A stretch of 64,000 bases of DNA from Acetobacteraceae bacterium (GTDB taxonomy: Bacteria; Pseudomonadota; Alphaproteobacteria; Acetobacterales; Acetobacteraceae). Shown piece after piece: positions 9,667 to 18,967 of this stretch. The translations under genes and the position numbers were made by a program. The first letter of the stretch is position 1; each line of letters starts with the position of its first letter. The stretch is from assembly GCA_021732665.1 (NCBI GenBank), contig JAKFUL010000026.1:1-64000 (forward strand). Direction: 5' to 3'. The notes beneath the pieces are model-generated. The model did not search any database. It was not told the origin of the DNA and saw only the letters and a list, made by a program, of their open reading frames with translations.

Positions 9667-10881
9667 TTACTGAAACGGCGCCTGGCGGCGCCACCAGGCC
9701 CGCACCAGGCCATCGGCGAGGAACAGCTTTTCCTCGGTCAGATCATGGCGGAGAAAGCCATCCTCCTCCAGGATCGCGATGACGTCGGCGGTTTCCTCCT
9801 CCGGCTCGCCGGCGGCGATAAAGCCGGGCAGGAAATCCGCCGCCGGAAGGCCCTGCGGTGCAGCGGCCACCAGCTTGACGCCAAGGCGCAGGCGGCGGGC
9901 GGTCTCCTTGCCATGGTCGCGCAGCCGGTCGTCGAACTGTGTGTAGAAATCCCGCAGCAGGCCGGGCTCAACCTGGGTGAGGAAGGCATGGCGGATGTCC
10001 TCCTCATTGCGCGCCTCGGCATCGAGCATGGACTGGAACGCGTATTGGATGACGCCGGCATGGGTTTCGGGCAAGAGTTGGAGGAAGGTTTCGACCATCG
10101 CCTCCGTCCACTGGCCGGGCTGGACATTGCCGGCGATCAACGCCCGCAGGAAGGCGCGGGCCTCGCCTGGGGGAAGCGGCGGCAGGGGGATGCTCGGCGG
10201 ATCGTTGAGGTGGTTGCGTTCCAGCCCACGCCGCTTGGCGATGCTGGCGAAGCCTACCGAACCAGTGAAAAACATGGCGAGACGTCGGGGTCCCAAAGCG
10301 CGCCACTCGCGCAGCTGGGCCAGGATGTTGTTCACCGCCGCCACACCGCCCGGCCCTTGGGCCAGCTTGTCGCAGAGCAGCGGGAATTCGTCGAAGCAAA
10401 TCACCACCTGCCTGTCCTGCGAAGCCAGGTGCTGGCCGATGGCCGGGGCGAAGCTGCTCCAATAGGCCAGGAAGGTCGCCTCGGCCTGGGGGTCCGATGC
10501 GGTGGGCTTGCCGTCGCGGATGGCCGTGAACATCTGGATGATGGGCTGCGCGAGGCCGGCGAGTTCTGCGAGGCGCTTTTTCAGCCCCATGCCTTGGGCC
10601 GCCTCGGGCACCGCGCCCAGGAGGTTTTTGGTGAAGGCCGACATGGTATTGGCATTCTGCGCATCGGTGTGAACGACCAGCGCCTGGCCGGCCAGGCCCT
10701 CGCGCACCGCGGCCATGCAGCTGGATTTGCCGATGCGGCGCAGGCCGAACATTTTGGCTGAATCACCCCGGGCGAGCCGGCGGATGATCGGGCCGGACAC
10801 GTCGGGCCTGGGCCAGGCGTCCGCGCCGGAGACATGCATGCCGAAGCGGGAGGGGAGGCGTGTCGGGCGGGCTGTTGACAT
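9667..10881 (-). CDS. AAA/STAND-like ATPase (archaeal-ATPase-like), first gene of a two-gene cassette
   Basis: Walker A MFGLRRIGKSSCM, Walker B VVICFDEFPLL, sensor-like AMFFTGSVG; likely start MSTARPTRL at 10881, downstream of a clear promoter. Confidence 0.78.
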   Translation of the reverse strand: MSTARPTRLPSRFGMHVSGADAWPRPDVSGPIIRRLARGDSAKMFGLRRIGKSSCMAAVREGLAGQALVVHTDAQNANTMSAFTKNLLGAVPEAAQGMGLKKRLAELAGLAQPIIQMFTAIRDGKPTASDPQAEATFLAYWSSFAPAIGQHLASQDRQVVICFDEFPLLCDKLAQGPGGVAAVNNILAQLREWRALGPRRLAMFFTGSVGFASIAKRRGLERNHLNDPPSIPLPPLPPGEARAFLRALIAGNVQPGQWTEAMVETFLQLLPETHAGVIQYAFQSMLDAEARNEEDIRHAFLTQVEPGLLRDFYTQFDDRLRDHGKETARRLRLGVKLVAAAPQGLPAADFLPGFIAAGEPEEETADVIAILEEDGFLRHDLTEEKLFLADGLVRAWWRRQAPFQ

Positions 10882-10904
10882 GGCTGGCTTCCATCCGGCG
10901 AGGC

Positions 10905-10961
10905 AGATATCTGTTGACGCAGATATAAGGGCTGAACAGATATCTGTCAAGAAAGATATCT
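10905..10961 (-). promoter_or_regulatory. Sigma70-type promoter with iterated AGATATCT operator-like palindromes
   Basis: Minus strand: TTGACA (10945-10950) - 17 bp - TATATC (10922-10927). AGATATCT at 10905, 10938 and 10954, plus degenerate AGATATAA at 10921; steps of 16, 17 and 16 bp. ACAGATATCTGT at 10936-10947 is a perfect 12-bp palindrome. Confidence 0.75.
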
Positions 10962-11211
10962 GTTTTTCACTATGCCAAGCTGCCAACGGCAAATGTCTAG
11001 CAGTCCCCCTCGCGTCGCCGGGCGCAAATCGCCGCCCCAGCGTCATCGACGCTGGAGACCCAAGGACCATGACCCTCGCAAGACAATTCGCGACATGGCG
11101 AGGCCCGCTTCCCCCCTATCCAGATGGGTTGCAAACCCTGCTATCCTTGCGGGCAAGGTTGCAACGGAGAGCATGGAATGAGGGTTGCGCCAGCACTGGC
11201 GGGGGGGGGCC

Positions 11212-11820
11212 TCAGCCCGCGGCGGGCACCGCCGGGTTGACGGCCGCGTAGCGCCAGACGCCGCCGGGCGGGAAATTCTTCATCGTCCAGGCCAGCCGCT
11301 TGCCGGTCAGGCCCAGCTTTTCCGAGGGCAGGGGCGAGGTGATGCAGTAGCTCAGATGCAGGAAGCCGCGCACCGGGCTGGCTTCCAGCATGGCACCGAC
11401 GACCTTCTGCTGCGTGGGGAAGGGCAGCATCACCAGCGGAATGCCGCAGATCACATCGCCCACACGGCCGGCCCGGGCCTGTTCGAGCACTCGCGGCAGT
11501 TCGAAGCCATCACCGCAGACGACATGCACACCAGGGAAGATATTGCGCAGATGGGCGGCCATGTCGGGCACGATTTCCACCACCACAAGCTTCTCGGGCG
11601 CCACACCGGCGGCCAGCAGGGCGCGTGTGACGGTGCCGGTGCCCGCGCCGAGTTCGACCACGACCTCATCCGGTCCATACTGCACCCGTTCGGCGATCAG
11701 CCGGCTGAAGGTGGCCGAGGAGGGGATGATGCTGCCCATCTGCAGCGGATTGGCCAGCCAGCGCTTGAAGAAAAGGGATTTGTTGGCGGTTTCGCTGTGC
11801 TCGCCGATACTTGCCGACAT
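11212..11820 (-). CDS. SAM-dependent methyltransferase, phospholipid N-methyltransferase (PmtA)-like
   Basis: FFKRWLANPLQMGSIIPSSATFSRL; VVELGAGTGTVTRALL SAM motif. Confidence 0.8.
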   Translation of the reverse strand: MSASIGEHSETANKSLFFKRWLANPLQMGSIIPSSATFSRLIAERVQYGPDEVVVELGAGTGTVTRALLAAGVAPEKLVVVEIVPDMAAHLRNIFPGVHVVCGDGFELPRVLEQARAGRVGDVICGIPLVMLPFPTQQKVVGAMLEASPVRGFLHLSYCITSPLPSEKLGLTGKRLAWTMKNFPPGGVWRYAAVNPAVPAAG

Positions 11821-11882
11821 GCGTGGCTCCTTGCTGGCCCGGGGCCGCGCCCCTGGGCGGACTATGACACAAGGACGCAACC

Positions 11883-13253
11883 ATGACGGCCCGCATCCTC
11901 GTGGTCGATGACATCACCGCGAATCTTCGCCTGCTGGAAGCGAAACTCCAGGGTGAATATTACGAAGTAGCGCTGGCACAGAGTGGCGCGGAAGCCCTCC
12001 GGCAAGCCGCAAGCTGGTCTCCCGACATAATTCTTCTGGATGTCATGATGCCAGGCATGGATGGCTATGAGACATGCCGGCATCTCAAGGCCAGCCCGGA
12101 ATTGCTGCATATCCCCGTCGTCATGGTCACGGCCCTGACGGATGCGACGGAGCGGGTGCGCGGGCTTGAGGCCGGCGCGGACGACTTCCTCTCCAAGCCG
12201 GTGGATGACGCGACGTTGTTTGCCCGGCTGCGCGCGCTGATGCGGGTGAAGCAGGTGCAGGATGCCTGGCGCCTGCGCGCCGACACCGCGCGCGAACTGG
12301 GCTTCGAGGCCCCCGCCGCGCCGGACCAGGGCATCGCCGGGGCCCGCGCCCTGGTGCTGGGATCGGAAGAGGAGGCGGCACCCATCGTCGCCGCCTTCCG
12401 GCAGGACGGCGTCATCATCGACCATGTGCGCGAAGCGGACCAGGCCTGGACCCTGCTTTCGGCTGATGTGTTCGACCTCTGCGTGCTCTGCCTGCCCGAG
12501 GAGGGCGGCGACACGCTGCGTCTTGCATCACGTTTGCGTGCGCAGGCGAGCACGCGCGACGTGCCGGTGCTGCTGGCCGCCCGCGCCAGCCAGAAGGCGC
12601 TGGTCCTCCGCGGCTTCGATCTCGGCGCCAATGACCATGTGCTGATGCCGGTGGACCCGAACGAACTGCGCGCCCGCGCGAGAAATCAGATCCGCCGCAA
12701 GCGCTACCAGGACCGGCTGCGCGCCGAGCTCGACCGCAGCCTGGAGATGGCGGTGACCGACCCGCTGACCGGGTTGCGCAACCGCCGCTACGTGCGTCGG
12801 CATCTGGACGGGCTGTTGCGCGGCGGCGAGGCCTCGGTGCTGATGGTGGGCCTCGACCGGTTCAAGCCGATCAACGACACCCATGGCCATAATGTCGGCG
12901 ACGCCGCGCTGCGCGAGGTGGCTAGCCGCCTGCGCGCCAGCCTGCGCGCCTCGGATGTGGTGGCGCGTTGGGGCGGCGAGGAATTCCTGGTGGTACTGGC
13001 CGGCGCACCGGCGGAATACACGGCGCTGGTGGCTGAGCGCCTGCGCGACTCCGTGGGTGGCACGCCGATGCAGCTCGGCACCTTGACCCTGACCGCTACA
13101 TGCAGCGTGGGTGGCGCGGTGGCGCCGGCAGGCAGCAACACCGACACCGTGATCGGCGCGGCTGACGCCGCCCTCTATCGCGCCAAGGCCGGCGGAAGAA
13201 ACTGCGTCAGGATGGCCGAGGCGGCGGAGTTTCAGCCGGTGGGAGCGGCCTGA
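11883..13253 (+). CDS. pleD: PleD-like response regulator diguanylate cyclase (REC-REC-GGDEF)
   Basis: N-term ARILVVDDITANLRLLEAKL; REC phosphosite IILLDVMMPGMDG; GGDEF variant RWGGEEFLVVL. Confidence 0.92.
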   Translation: MTARILVVDDITANLRLLEAKLQGEYYEVALAQSGAEALRQAASWSPDIILLDVMMPGMDGYETCRHLKASPELLHIPVVMVTALTDATERVRGLEAGADDFLSKPVDDATLFARLRALMRVKQVQDAWRLRADTARELGFEAPAAPDQGIAGARALVLGSEEEAAPIVAAFRQDGVIIDHVREADQAWTLLSADVFDLCVLCLPEEGGDTLRLASRLRAQASTRDVPVLLAARASQKALVLRGFDLGANDHVLMPVDPNELRARARNQIRRKRYQDRLRAELDRSLEMAVTDPLTGLRNRRYVRRHLDGLLRGGEASVLMVGLDRFKPINDTHGHNVGDAALREVASRLRASLRASDVVARWGGEEFLVVLAGAPAEYTALVAERLRDSVGGTPMQLGTLTLTATCSVGGAVAPAGSNTDTVIGAADAALYRAKAGGRNCVRMAEAAEFQPVGAA

Positions 13254-13269
13254 GCCGCCCCCTGCAGGA

Positions 13270-13437
13270 TCACTTGATCTTGCTTTCCTTGTAGACGACG
13301 TGCTTGCGCACCACCGGGTCGTACTTCTTCAGTTCGAGCTTGCCGGTGGCGGTGCGGGTGTTCTTCTTCGTCACATAGAAATGGCCGGTCTCGGCGCTGC
13401 TGATCAGCTTGATCTGAACGGTGTTGGACTTTGCCAT
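13270..13437 (-). CDS. rpmG: 50S ribosomal protein L33
   Basis: [55 protein letters not shown] (55 aa). Confidence 0.97.
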   Translation of the reverse strand: MAKSNTVQIKLISSAETGHFYVTKKNTRTATGKLELKKYDPVVRKHVVYKESKIK

Positions 13438-13555
13438 GATGGTCTTCCGAATCTGGGCCAGAATTGGGGAATGCGTTGTCGCCGTGGGCGACGGCCCCCG
13501 GTGCAGGTCCGCCTCCATAGCGGGAAACCGGGCGGGGTCAAGCGGAAATCGCCCT

Positions 13556-14494
13556 CTATCGCTTCCAGGGCGCGCTGCGCCACAGCGCGCCGTACTGCGC
13601 CACCTGCCCGGCCACGAAGCGCGTCATCGCCGCCCGGTCCATGTGCCGGACGATGAGAAAGTCACGCTCGGCCAGGGCGCGGAATTCCGGGTCCTCGGCC
13701 GTGCCGCGCACCGCCGCTTCCCAACGCGCCTGCATGGCGGCCGATGTCGCCGCCGGCAGGGCGAAGCCCCGGGCCGAGCCCGCGGTGGTGTCGAAGCCCT
13801 GTTCCATGGCCGTCGGCAGATCCGGCGCGCGGTCCCAGCGCTGCGTCTCCAGCATCGCCAGCACCCGCATCTGGCCCTGAAGGTGGGCGCGCACGGTGAG
13901 GCTTACGGTGGAGACGCAGCCCGCCACGTGGCCGCCCTGCATGAGCTGCATCGCCTGCCCCGCGCCCTGCGTGGGCACCCAGGTGAAGCGCACGCCGGCC
14001 ACGCGTTCCAGCCCCATCAAGGCCAGATGTGGCGCCCCGCCCACGCCCACGCCCGCGATGGCGATCTCTTCCGGTTTTTCCCGCGCCTCGGCGACCAGTT
14101 CGCGCAAGGTTCGCCAGGGCGTCTGCGAGCCGACGACGACGGTGTAGGGCTCATCGGTCAGCAGCCCGACATAGGCGAAGCTCTCCGGCCGGTAACGCGG
14201 CGTGTTGTCGTAGAGCGGGGTGACCAGGGCAGGGAAGGAGACCAGCGCCGCGGTCCGGCCATCGGCGGGCATCCCCAGCATGTCGTTGAGCATGATCATG
14301 CCGCCCGCCCCCGGCCGGTTCACCACCACGATGGGCCCCAGGCCGAGGTGCCGCTCCAGGAAGGGCTGCGCCATGCGCGCGGCCAGGTCGATATTGCCGC
14401 CGGGGGCAAAGCCCACCAGCAACTGCACCGCGCGCTCCTGCGCCAGCGCCGGGCTGGCGAGAGGCATGGCAAGCAGGGCGCGGCGAGATCGCAT
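13556..14494 (-). CDS. Bug/TctC family substrate-binding protein
   Basis: [25 protein letters not shown]...[24 protein letters not shown]. Confidence 0.9.
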   Translation of the reverse strand: MRSRRALLAMPLASPALAQERAVQLLVGFAPGGNIDLAARMAQPFLERHLGLGPIVVVNRPGAGGMIMLNDMLGMPADGRTAALVSFPALVTPLYDNTPRYRPESFAYVGLLTDEPYTVVVGSQTPWRTLRELVAEAREKPEEIAIAGVGVGGAPHLALMGLERVAGVRFTWVPTQGAGQAMQLMQGGHVAGCVSTVSLTVRAHLQGQMRVLAMLETQRWDRAPDLPTAMEQGFDTTAGSARGFALPAATSAAMQARWEAAVRGTAEDPEFRALAERDFLIVRHMDRAAMTRFVAGQVAQYGALWRSAPWKR

Positions 14495-14563
14495 CGCTCG
14501 ATCTTAGCATTGCCTCGCAGCACTTGGCTGCTAGAGTTTTGTCACACAGCAAGAGGCCGGCCC

Positions 14564-15628
14564 GTGCTCAGCTTCAGCAATTTTCTCTTCCCCGAAAGCC
14601 GCGACCCTGCCTCGGATGCGCGGATCATCGACGAAAGCCTGGCCGAGGCAAGGCTGTGCGACGAGCTTGGCGTGGAAGTCCTGTGGCTGGCCGAACACCA
14701 CTTCGACGGCAATTGCGCCTATGTCGACCCGGTAAGCTTCGCCGCCGCGGTGCTGGCCTGCACGAAGCGGATCAAGGTGGGCTTCGCCGTGGCGCAGGTC
14801 TCGCTGCACCACCCGATGCGGCTGGCCGAGCAGATGTCGCTGCTGGATAACATCTCCAAGGGACGCGTGATCGTCGGCCTGGGCCGTGGCACGGCCTATA
14901 ACGTGTACGAATACCAGGGCTATGGCATCGAGGCCTCGGAGGCGGGGGCGCGGTATGAGGAGGCCGAGGGCATCATGCTCCGCGCCTGGACCAGCCCCGA
15001 GGGCTTTCAGCATGAAGGGAGGTTCTGGACCCTGAACGTGCCCCGGCTGCGGCCGGAGCCCTACACCAAGCCTCACCCCAGGGTGATCCGCGCGGCCTCC
15101 TCCGAGGATGGCGCGCTCCATCTCGCCCGCCGCGGCTTGCCCTTCCTGATGAATGTGCAGTCCCTGGACACCACGGTGAAGCGGCTTGCCGCCTATCGCG
15201 CCACAATGGCCGAGGCCGGCTTCGACGCAGCCCATATCGCCGATTGCCTGCATCAGAGCTGGGTCTGGCGCAATGTCGTGGTCGCGCAGACGGATGCGGA
15301 GGCGCGCCGAGTCGGCATTCCGGCCTTCGAGGCGATGCAGGCCCACCGCCAGGCGATGCGGCAGAAAATCTACGCCGAGCAGGGCATCATCATGAAAAAG
15401 GAGGTCGCCCCGGCGGCGCGGGTGAACCCCGAGCATGCGCTGATCTGCGGCTCGCCCGAGACGGTGGCCGCGCGCATGGCGGACATCGACGCCACCGGCG
15501 TGGGCGGCGTCATCTGCTCCTTTCGCCTCGGCCCGATGGAGGCGGATTTCGCCCGGGCCTCCATCGGCCTGTTCATGGCCGAGGTGGCGCCGCGCTTCGC
15601 CGCGGCGCTGCCCGTCGCGGCGGAATAG
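14564..15628 (+). CDS. LLM-class flavin-dependent oxidoreductase (luciferase-like)
   Basis: GTG start; LGVEVLWLAEHHF...KRIKVGFAVAQVSLHHPMRLAEQMSLLDNISKGRVIVGLGRGT. Confidence 0.9.
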   Translation: MLSFSNFLFPESRDPASDARIIDESLAEARLCDELGVEVLWLAEHHFDGNCAYVDPVSFAAAVLACTKRIKVGFAVAQVSLHHPMRLAEQMSLLDNISKGRVIVGLGRGTAYNVYEYQGYGIEASEAGARYEEAEGIMLRAWTSPEGFQHEGRFWTLNVPRLRPEPYTKPHPRVIRAASSEDGALHLARRGLPFLMNVQSLDTTVKRLAAYRATMAEAGFDAAHIADCLHQSWVWRNVVVAQTDAEARRVGIPAFEAMQAHRQAMRQKIYAEQGIIMKKEVAPAARVNPEHALICGSPETVAARMADIDATGVGGVICSFRLGPMEADFARASIGLFMAEVAPRFAAALPVAAE

Positions 15629-15634
15629 CGCCGC

Positions 15635-16591
15635 TCAGCCGGCGGTGATGCCGGCCACCCGCGCGGTGTCGCGCCAGAAGGCGGTCTCCCGCGCCACCCG
15701 GTCCGCCAATTGCTCGGGCGGGCTGGGGGCCACCAGGGCGCCGGCGTTGAAGGCGCGCTGGCGCAGCCCCGCATCGGCCAGAACCAGGTTCAGCTTTTCC
15801 GCCAGCAGCGCGATGGTGGCCGGCGGCACGCCGCGCGGCGCGAACAACGAGAACCAGACATTCAGCGGCATGCCGGCAAACCCCTGCTCGGCGGCGGAGG
15901 GGATGTCGGGCAGACCGGGGTGGCGGGTGTCGGAGCTGACGCACAACGCCCGCAGCCGCCCCTCGCGCACCAGCGGCGTCAGCGGCGGCGGCGAGTTCAT
16001 GTAGAAGTCGATCCGCCCGGCGATGAGGTCGCTGATCGTCTCGCCGGTGCCGCGATAGGGCACGTGCAGCATGTCGATGCCGGCGCGGTGCTTGAGGTAT
16101 TCCGTGCCCATGTGATGCATCGAGCCGATGCCGGCCGAGGCGTAGTTCAGCGCCCCCGGCCGGGCGCGGGCCAGGGCGATGAGCTCGGGCAGGGTGGTGG
16201 CCGGCCGGCTGGGATGGGTGACGAAAAGCTGCGGCGTGTCGGTGATCTGCCCCACCGCCTGGAAATCGCGCATCGGCTGGATGTCGCCCAGGCCGCCGAT
16301 CGCGGCACGCGCCGTCATGGTGGCGCAATAGCCGCAAAGCAGCGTGGTGCCATCGGCGGGGGCGCGCAGCACCGAGGACAGCCCCACCACGTCATTCCCG
16401 CCCGGCCGGTTTTCCACCACCATGGTGGTGCCCAGCGCCTGGCCCAGGGGCTCGGCGATCAGCCTGGCCGAGAAATCGGTGCCGCCGCCGGCCGGCGAGG
16501 GCACGACCAGGGTGATGGGGCGGCCCGAAAAACCCTGGGCGCGGGCCAGCGCCGGCAGGGCCAGCCCTGCCAAAAGGGTGCGGCGGATCAC
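15635..16591 (-). CDS. Bug/TctC family substrate-binding protein
   Basis: GTG start (VIRRTLLAG); RPITLVVPSPAGGGTDFSARLIAEPLGQALGTTMVVENRPGGNDVVG; overlaps the upstream dehydrogenase stop (GTGA). Confidence 0.88.
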   Translation of the reverse strand: MIRRTLLAGLALPALARAQGFSGRPITLVVPSPAGGGTDFSARLIAEPLGQALGTTMVVENRPGGNDVVGLSSVLRAPADGTTLLCGYCATMTARAAIGGLGDIQPMRDFQAVGQITDTPQLFVTHPSRPATTLPELIALARARPGALNYASAGIGSMHHMGTEYLKHRAGIDMLHVPYRGTGETISDLIAGRIDFYMNSPPPLTPLVREGRLRALCVSSDTRHPGLPDIPSAAEQGFAGMPLNVWFSLFAPRGVPPATIALLAEKLNLVLADAGLRQRAFNAGALVAPSPPEQLADRVARETAFWRDTARVAGITAG

Positions 16592-17553
16592 GACAGCAAC
16601 TCCGGCACGACCCAAAGCGGCGCCTCGCCGCGCTCCATCCGCTGGACATTGTCGAACGCGTTGCGGAGTCGGGACATGTTGCTCTCCTGCGTGGGCCCGG
16701 CCATGTGCGCGGTCAGTACGACATTGTCGAGGTTGAACAGAGGGTTATCGGCCGGCGGCGGCTCCTGGTCGAACACGTCCAGCCCGGCGCCGGCGAAGGC
16801 GCCCGAAGCGAGGGCAGCATGCAGCGCCACCTCGTCGATCACCGGCCCGCGGCTGGTGTTGATGAGGATGGCCGAGGGCTTGAGCAGGGCCAGCTCCCGG
16901 GCGCCCAGCATGTGCCGGGTGCTGTCATTCAGCGGCACATGCAGCGAGACGATATCCGATGTGCGCAGCAATTCGCGGAACAGGCGGAAGCGCACGTTGA
17001 GCAGATCCTCCTGGTCCTCCGGCAGCCTGTTGATGTCGTAGTAGTGCACGGGCATGCCAAAGGCCTGGGCCAGCCTTGCCACCTTCTTGCCGATGGTGCC
17101 CATGCCGATGATGCCCAGCACCTTGCCGCGCACCTCATGCAGCCGGGGCGTGGAATTGCCGCGCCAGCGCCCGGCCACGACATTGGCGTGCTGCCTGATG
17201 AGCTGGCGCGACACCGCGAGCATCAGCAGAGCCGCGTGTTCCGACACCGCCACCGAATTGGCGCCGCCATTGTTGCACAGCGGCACCCCGGCACGGCGCG
17301 CCGCGGCCAGATCGGCCCGGTCATACCCGGCACTGAGCACCTGCACGAGCCGCAGCCTGGGTGCGATGGCAAACAGCTCATCCTTCACCAGCATGTCGGC
17401 GAAGCCCACGAGGTAGTCGGCACCCGCCATCGCCTCCTGCCAGCCCGGCGAGGCAGGCTTGGCGACCAGCAGCTCGAAGCCATCGGGCGCCATCTCGCGC
17501 ACCACCTCCTCATCCACCATCGATTGCGTGACGACCACGATGCGCGATGCCAT
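16588..17553 (-). CDS. D-isomer-specific 2-hydroxyacid dehydrogenase
   Basis: GIIGMGTIGKKVARLAQAFGM NAD-binding motif; catalytic segments KPSAILINTSRGPVIDE and GLDVFDQEPP. Confidence 0.92.
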   Translation of the reverse strand: MASRIVVVTQSMVDEEVVREMAPDGFELLVAKPASPGWQEAMAGADYLVGFADMLVKDELFAIAPRLRLVQVLSAGYDRADLAAARRAGVPLCNNGGANSVAVSEHAALLMLAVSRQLIRQHANVVAGRWRGNSTPRLHEVRGKVLGIIGMGTIGKKVARLAQAFGMPVHYYDINRLPEDQEDLLNVRFRLFRELLRTSDIVSLHVPLNDSTRHMLGARELALLKPSAILINTSRGPVIDEVALHAALASGAFAGAGLDVFDQEPPPADNPLFNLDNVVLTAHMAGPTQESNMSRLRNAFDNVQRMERGEAPLWVVPELLS

Positions 17554-17576
17554 GGCGTGTTCTCCCCTATTCTCGT

Positions 17577-18302
17577 TCAGGCCGGATCGCCGACGGAAAG
17601 CCCCTGCACGCCGTGCCGGGCGATGAAGCCCGCCACCATGCCGCTGGCCTTCGCCTCCTCCACGAAATCATGCAGCCAGGCGGCGGCGGCGGCGTTCTTC
17701 CGCGCGGTGCCGATGGCCTGCTGCACGGCGGTGAAGCGGCCCTCCAGGATGCGCGCGCCAGGCAGTTTTTCGAGGTCGGTGATCAGCCGCGGGCGCAGCC
17801 CGGCCAGCACCTCCAGCTTCTCCTCCACGAAGCGCGTCAGCGCCGAATCCAGCGTCTCCGTGCGCAGCAGCGTGGCGTGCTGGATGTTGCGCTCCAGCCA
17901 CAGATCATAGGCCGACCGCGCGGTGACCGCGATGCGGATGCCCGGCCGGTCCACCTCGGCGATCCCGGTGATGGGCGAGCCGGCCGGGACCAGATAGGTC
18001 GCCTCGATCTGGGCATAGGCCGCGGTGAAGGCGATCTTCTCGGCGCGTTGCGGCTCGGCGCCGATCAGGCCGATATCCCAGGCGCCGCTGTCCACCGCAT
18101 CGGCCAACTCGCCGGGGCGGGGGTAGGGCACATAGGTGACCGGCACGCCCAGCCGGGCGGCGATCGCGGCGGCCATGCTGGGCGAGACGCCCTGCGGGTC
18201 ACCCTCCGCCGTGCGGCCGGTGACGAGCAGGAAATTGCTGAGGTTGATACCGGCCCGCAAGCTCCCGGTGGGGGCGAGCTGGGCGAGGATTTCCGGGGAC
18301 AT
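17577..18302 (-). CDS. Periplasmic-binding-protein-fold (SBP_bac_3-like) protein
   Basis: LRAGINLSNFLL...GVSPSMAAAIAARLGVPVTYVPY...WDIGLIGAEPQRAEKIAFTAAYAQIEATYLV; ORF can extend to 18362. Confidence 0.75.
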   Translation of the reverse strand: MSPEILAQLAPTGSLRAGINLSNFLLVTGRTAEGDPQGVSPSMAAAIAARLGVPVTYVPYPRPGELADAVDSGAWDIGLIGAEPQRAEKIAFTAAYAQIEATYLVPAGSPITGIAEVDRPGIRIAVTARSAYDLWLERNIQHATLLRTETLDSALTRFVEEKLEVLAGLRPRLITDLEKLPGARILEGRFTAVQQAIGTARKNAAAAAWLHDFVEEAKASGMVAGFIARHGVQGLSVGDPA

Positions 18303-18396
18303 GGGCGTTTCCGTCTGGACGTGATGGGCCTTCATGACCCTTGGATGGCATGCTCGCGCCATTCCCGCCCCGACGCAACGCCGTGAGCCCGCGCGC

Positions 18397-18915
18397 TCAT
18401 TCCTCCCCGGTCGGGGCCTCGGCCGGATCGATCAGGGTGCGCGCTATGGCGATGACGGCCCCGCGCTGCCTGGGGTCGCAGATGCGCGAGAAGAGTTCGA
18501 GCAGGGTCAGGACGTCTTCGGCCGCCTCGATCGGCCGCAGCGATGCCGGCAGGGCAGGGGGCTGCTCGCGATGGGCGCCGGTCAGGCTGTCGGCCCTCAC
18601 CCCCATAGCATCGGCCAGCGCCGTCAGCCGGCTGGCCGCCACGCGGGTGGCGCCGGTTTCATAGCGGTGCAGCTGCGCGCCGGTCACGCCGACCATCCCT
18701 GCCAGCGTCTTCTGCGTCCAGCCCAGGCTGCGGCGAAGGGTCCGCAATTCGTGGCCCAGCGCGGCATCCGCGGGATGGTTGGGGCCGCCACCCTGGGGCA
18801 GGGCTCGGCCATGCAGCGGGCCATTGCCGCCGTTACGGTTGGCGAAGCCGTTTGAAAGTTGCTCTGTCGGCACTGGCTCTGCTCCCGCGTCGTTCTTCGG
18901 CGCGGGTGCCCCCAC
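18397..18915 (-). CDS. XRE-type helix-turn-helix regulator
   Basis: LRTLRRSLGWTQKTLAGMVGVTGAQLHRYETGATRVAASRLTALADAMGV. Confidence 0.75.
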   Translation of the reverse strand: MGAPAPKNDAGAEPVPTEQLSNGFANRNGGNGPLHGRALPQGGGPNHPADAALGHELRTLRRSLGWTQKTLAGMVGVTGAQLHRYETGATRVAASRLTALADAMGVRADSLTGAHREQPPALPASLRPIEAAEDVLTLLELFSRICDPRQRGAVIAIARTLIDPAEAPTGEE

Positions 18916-18967
18916 GATGCTGGCAGCTTGGCGGGGAGGGGGGCCGCTTGGCAGCCTCGGAATCTAC

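Noticed and set aside
6542-9673. 1043-aa plus-strand ORF antisense to the TPR NTPase
   Set aside because: Mirror of the 120-bp in-frame repeats in GC-rich DNA. Since 120 is divisible by 3, one stop-free antisense unit makes the whole array open. Composition is low-complexity and no motif is recognised.
10972-11181. 69-aa plus-strand ORF divergent from the NTPase promoter as a possible cognate regulator
   Set aside because: Pro/Arg/Ser-rich with no HTH-like pattern and no clear ribosome-binding site; not supportable as a gene.
11201-11209. G9 homopolymer beside the methyltransferase 3' end as a phase-variation tract
   Set aside because: Lies outside coding sequence, just past the stop codon; no gene or promoter whose frame or spacing it would switch.
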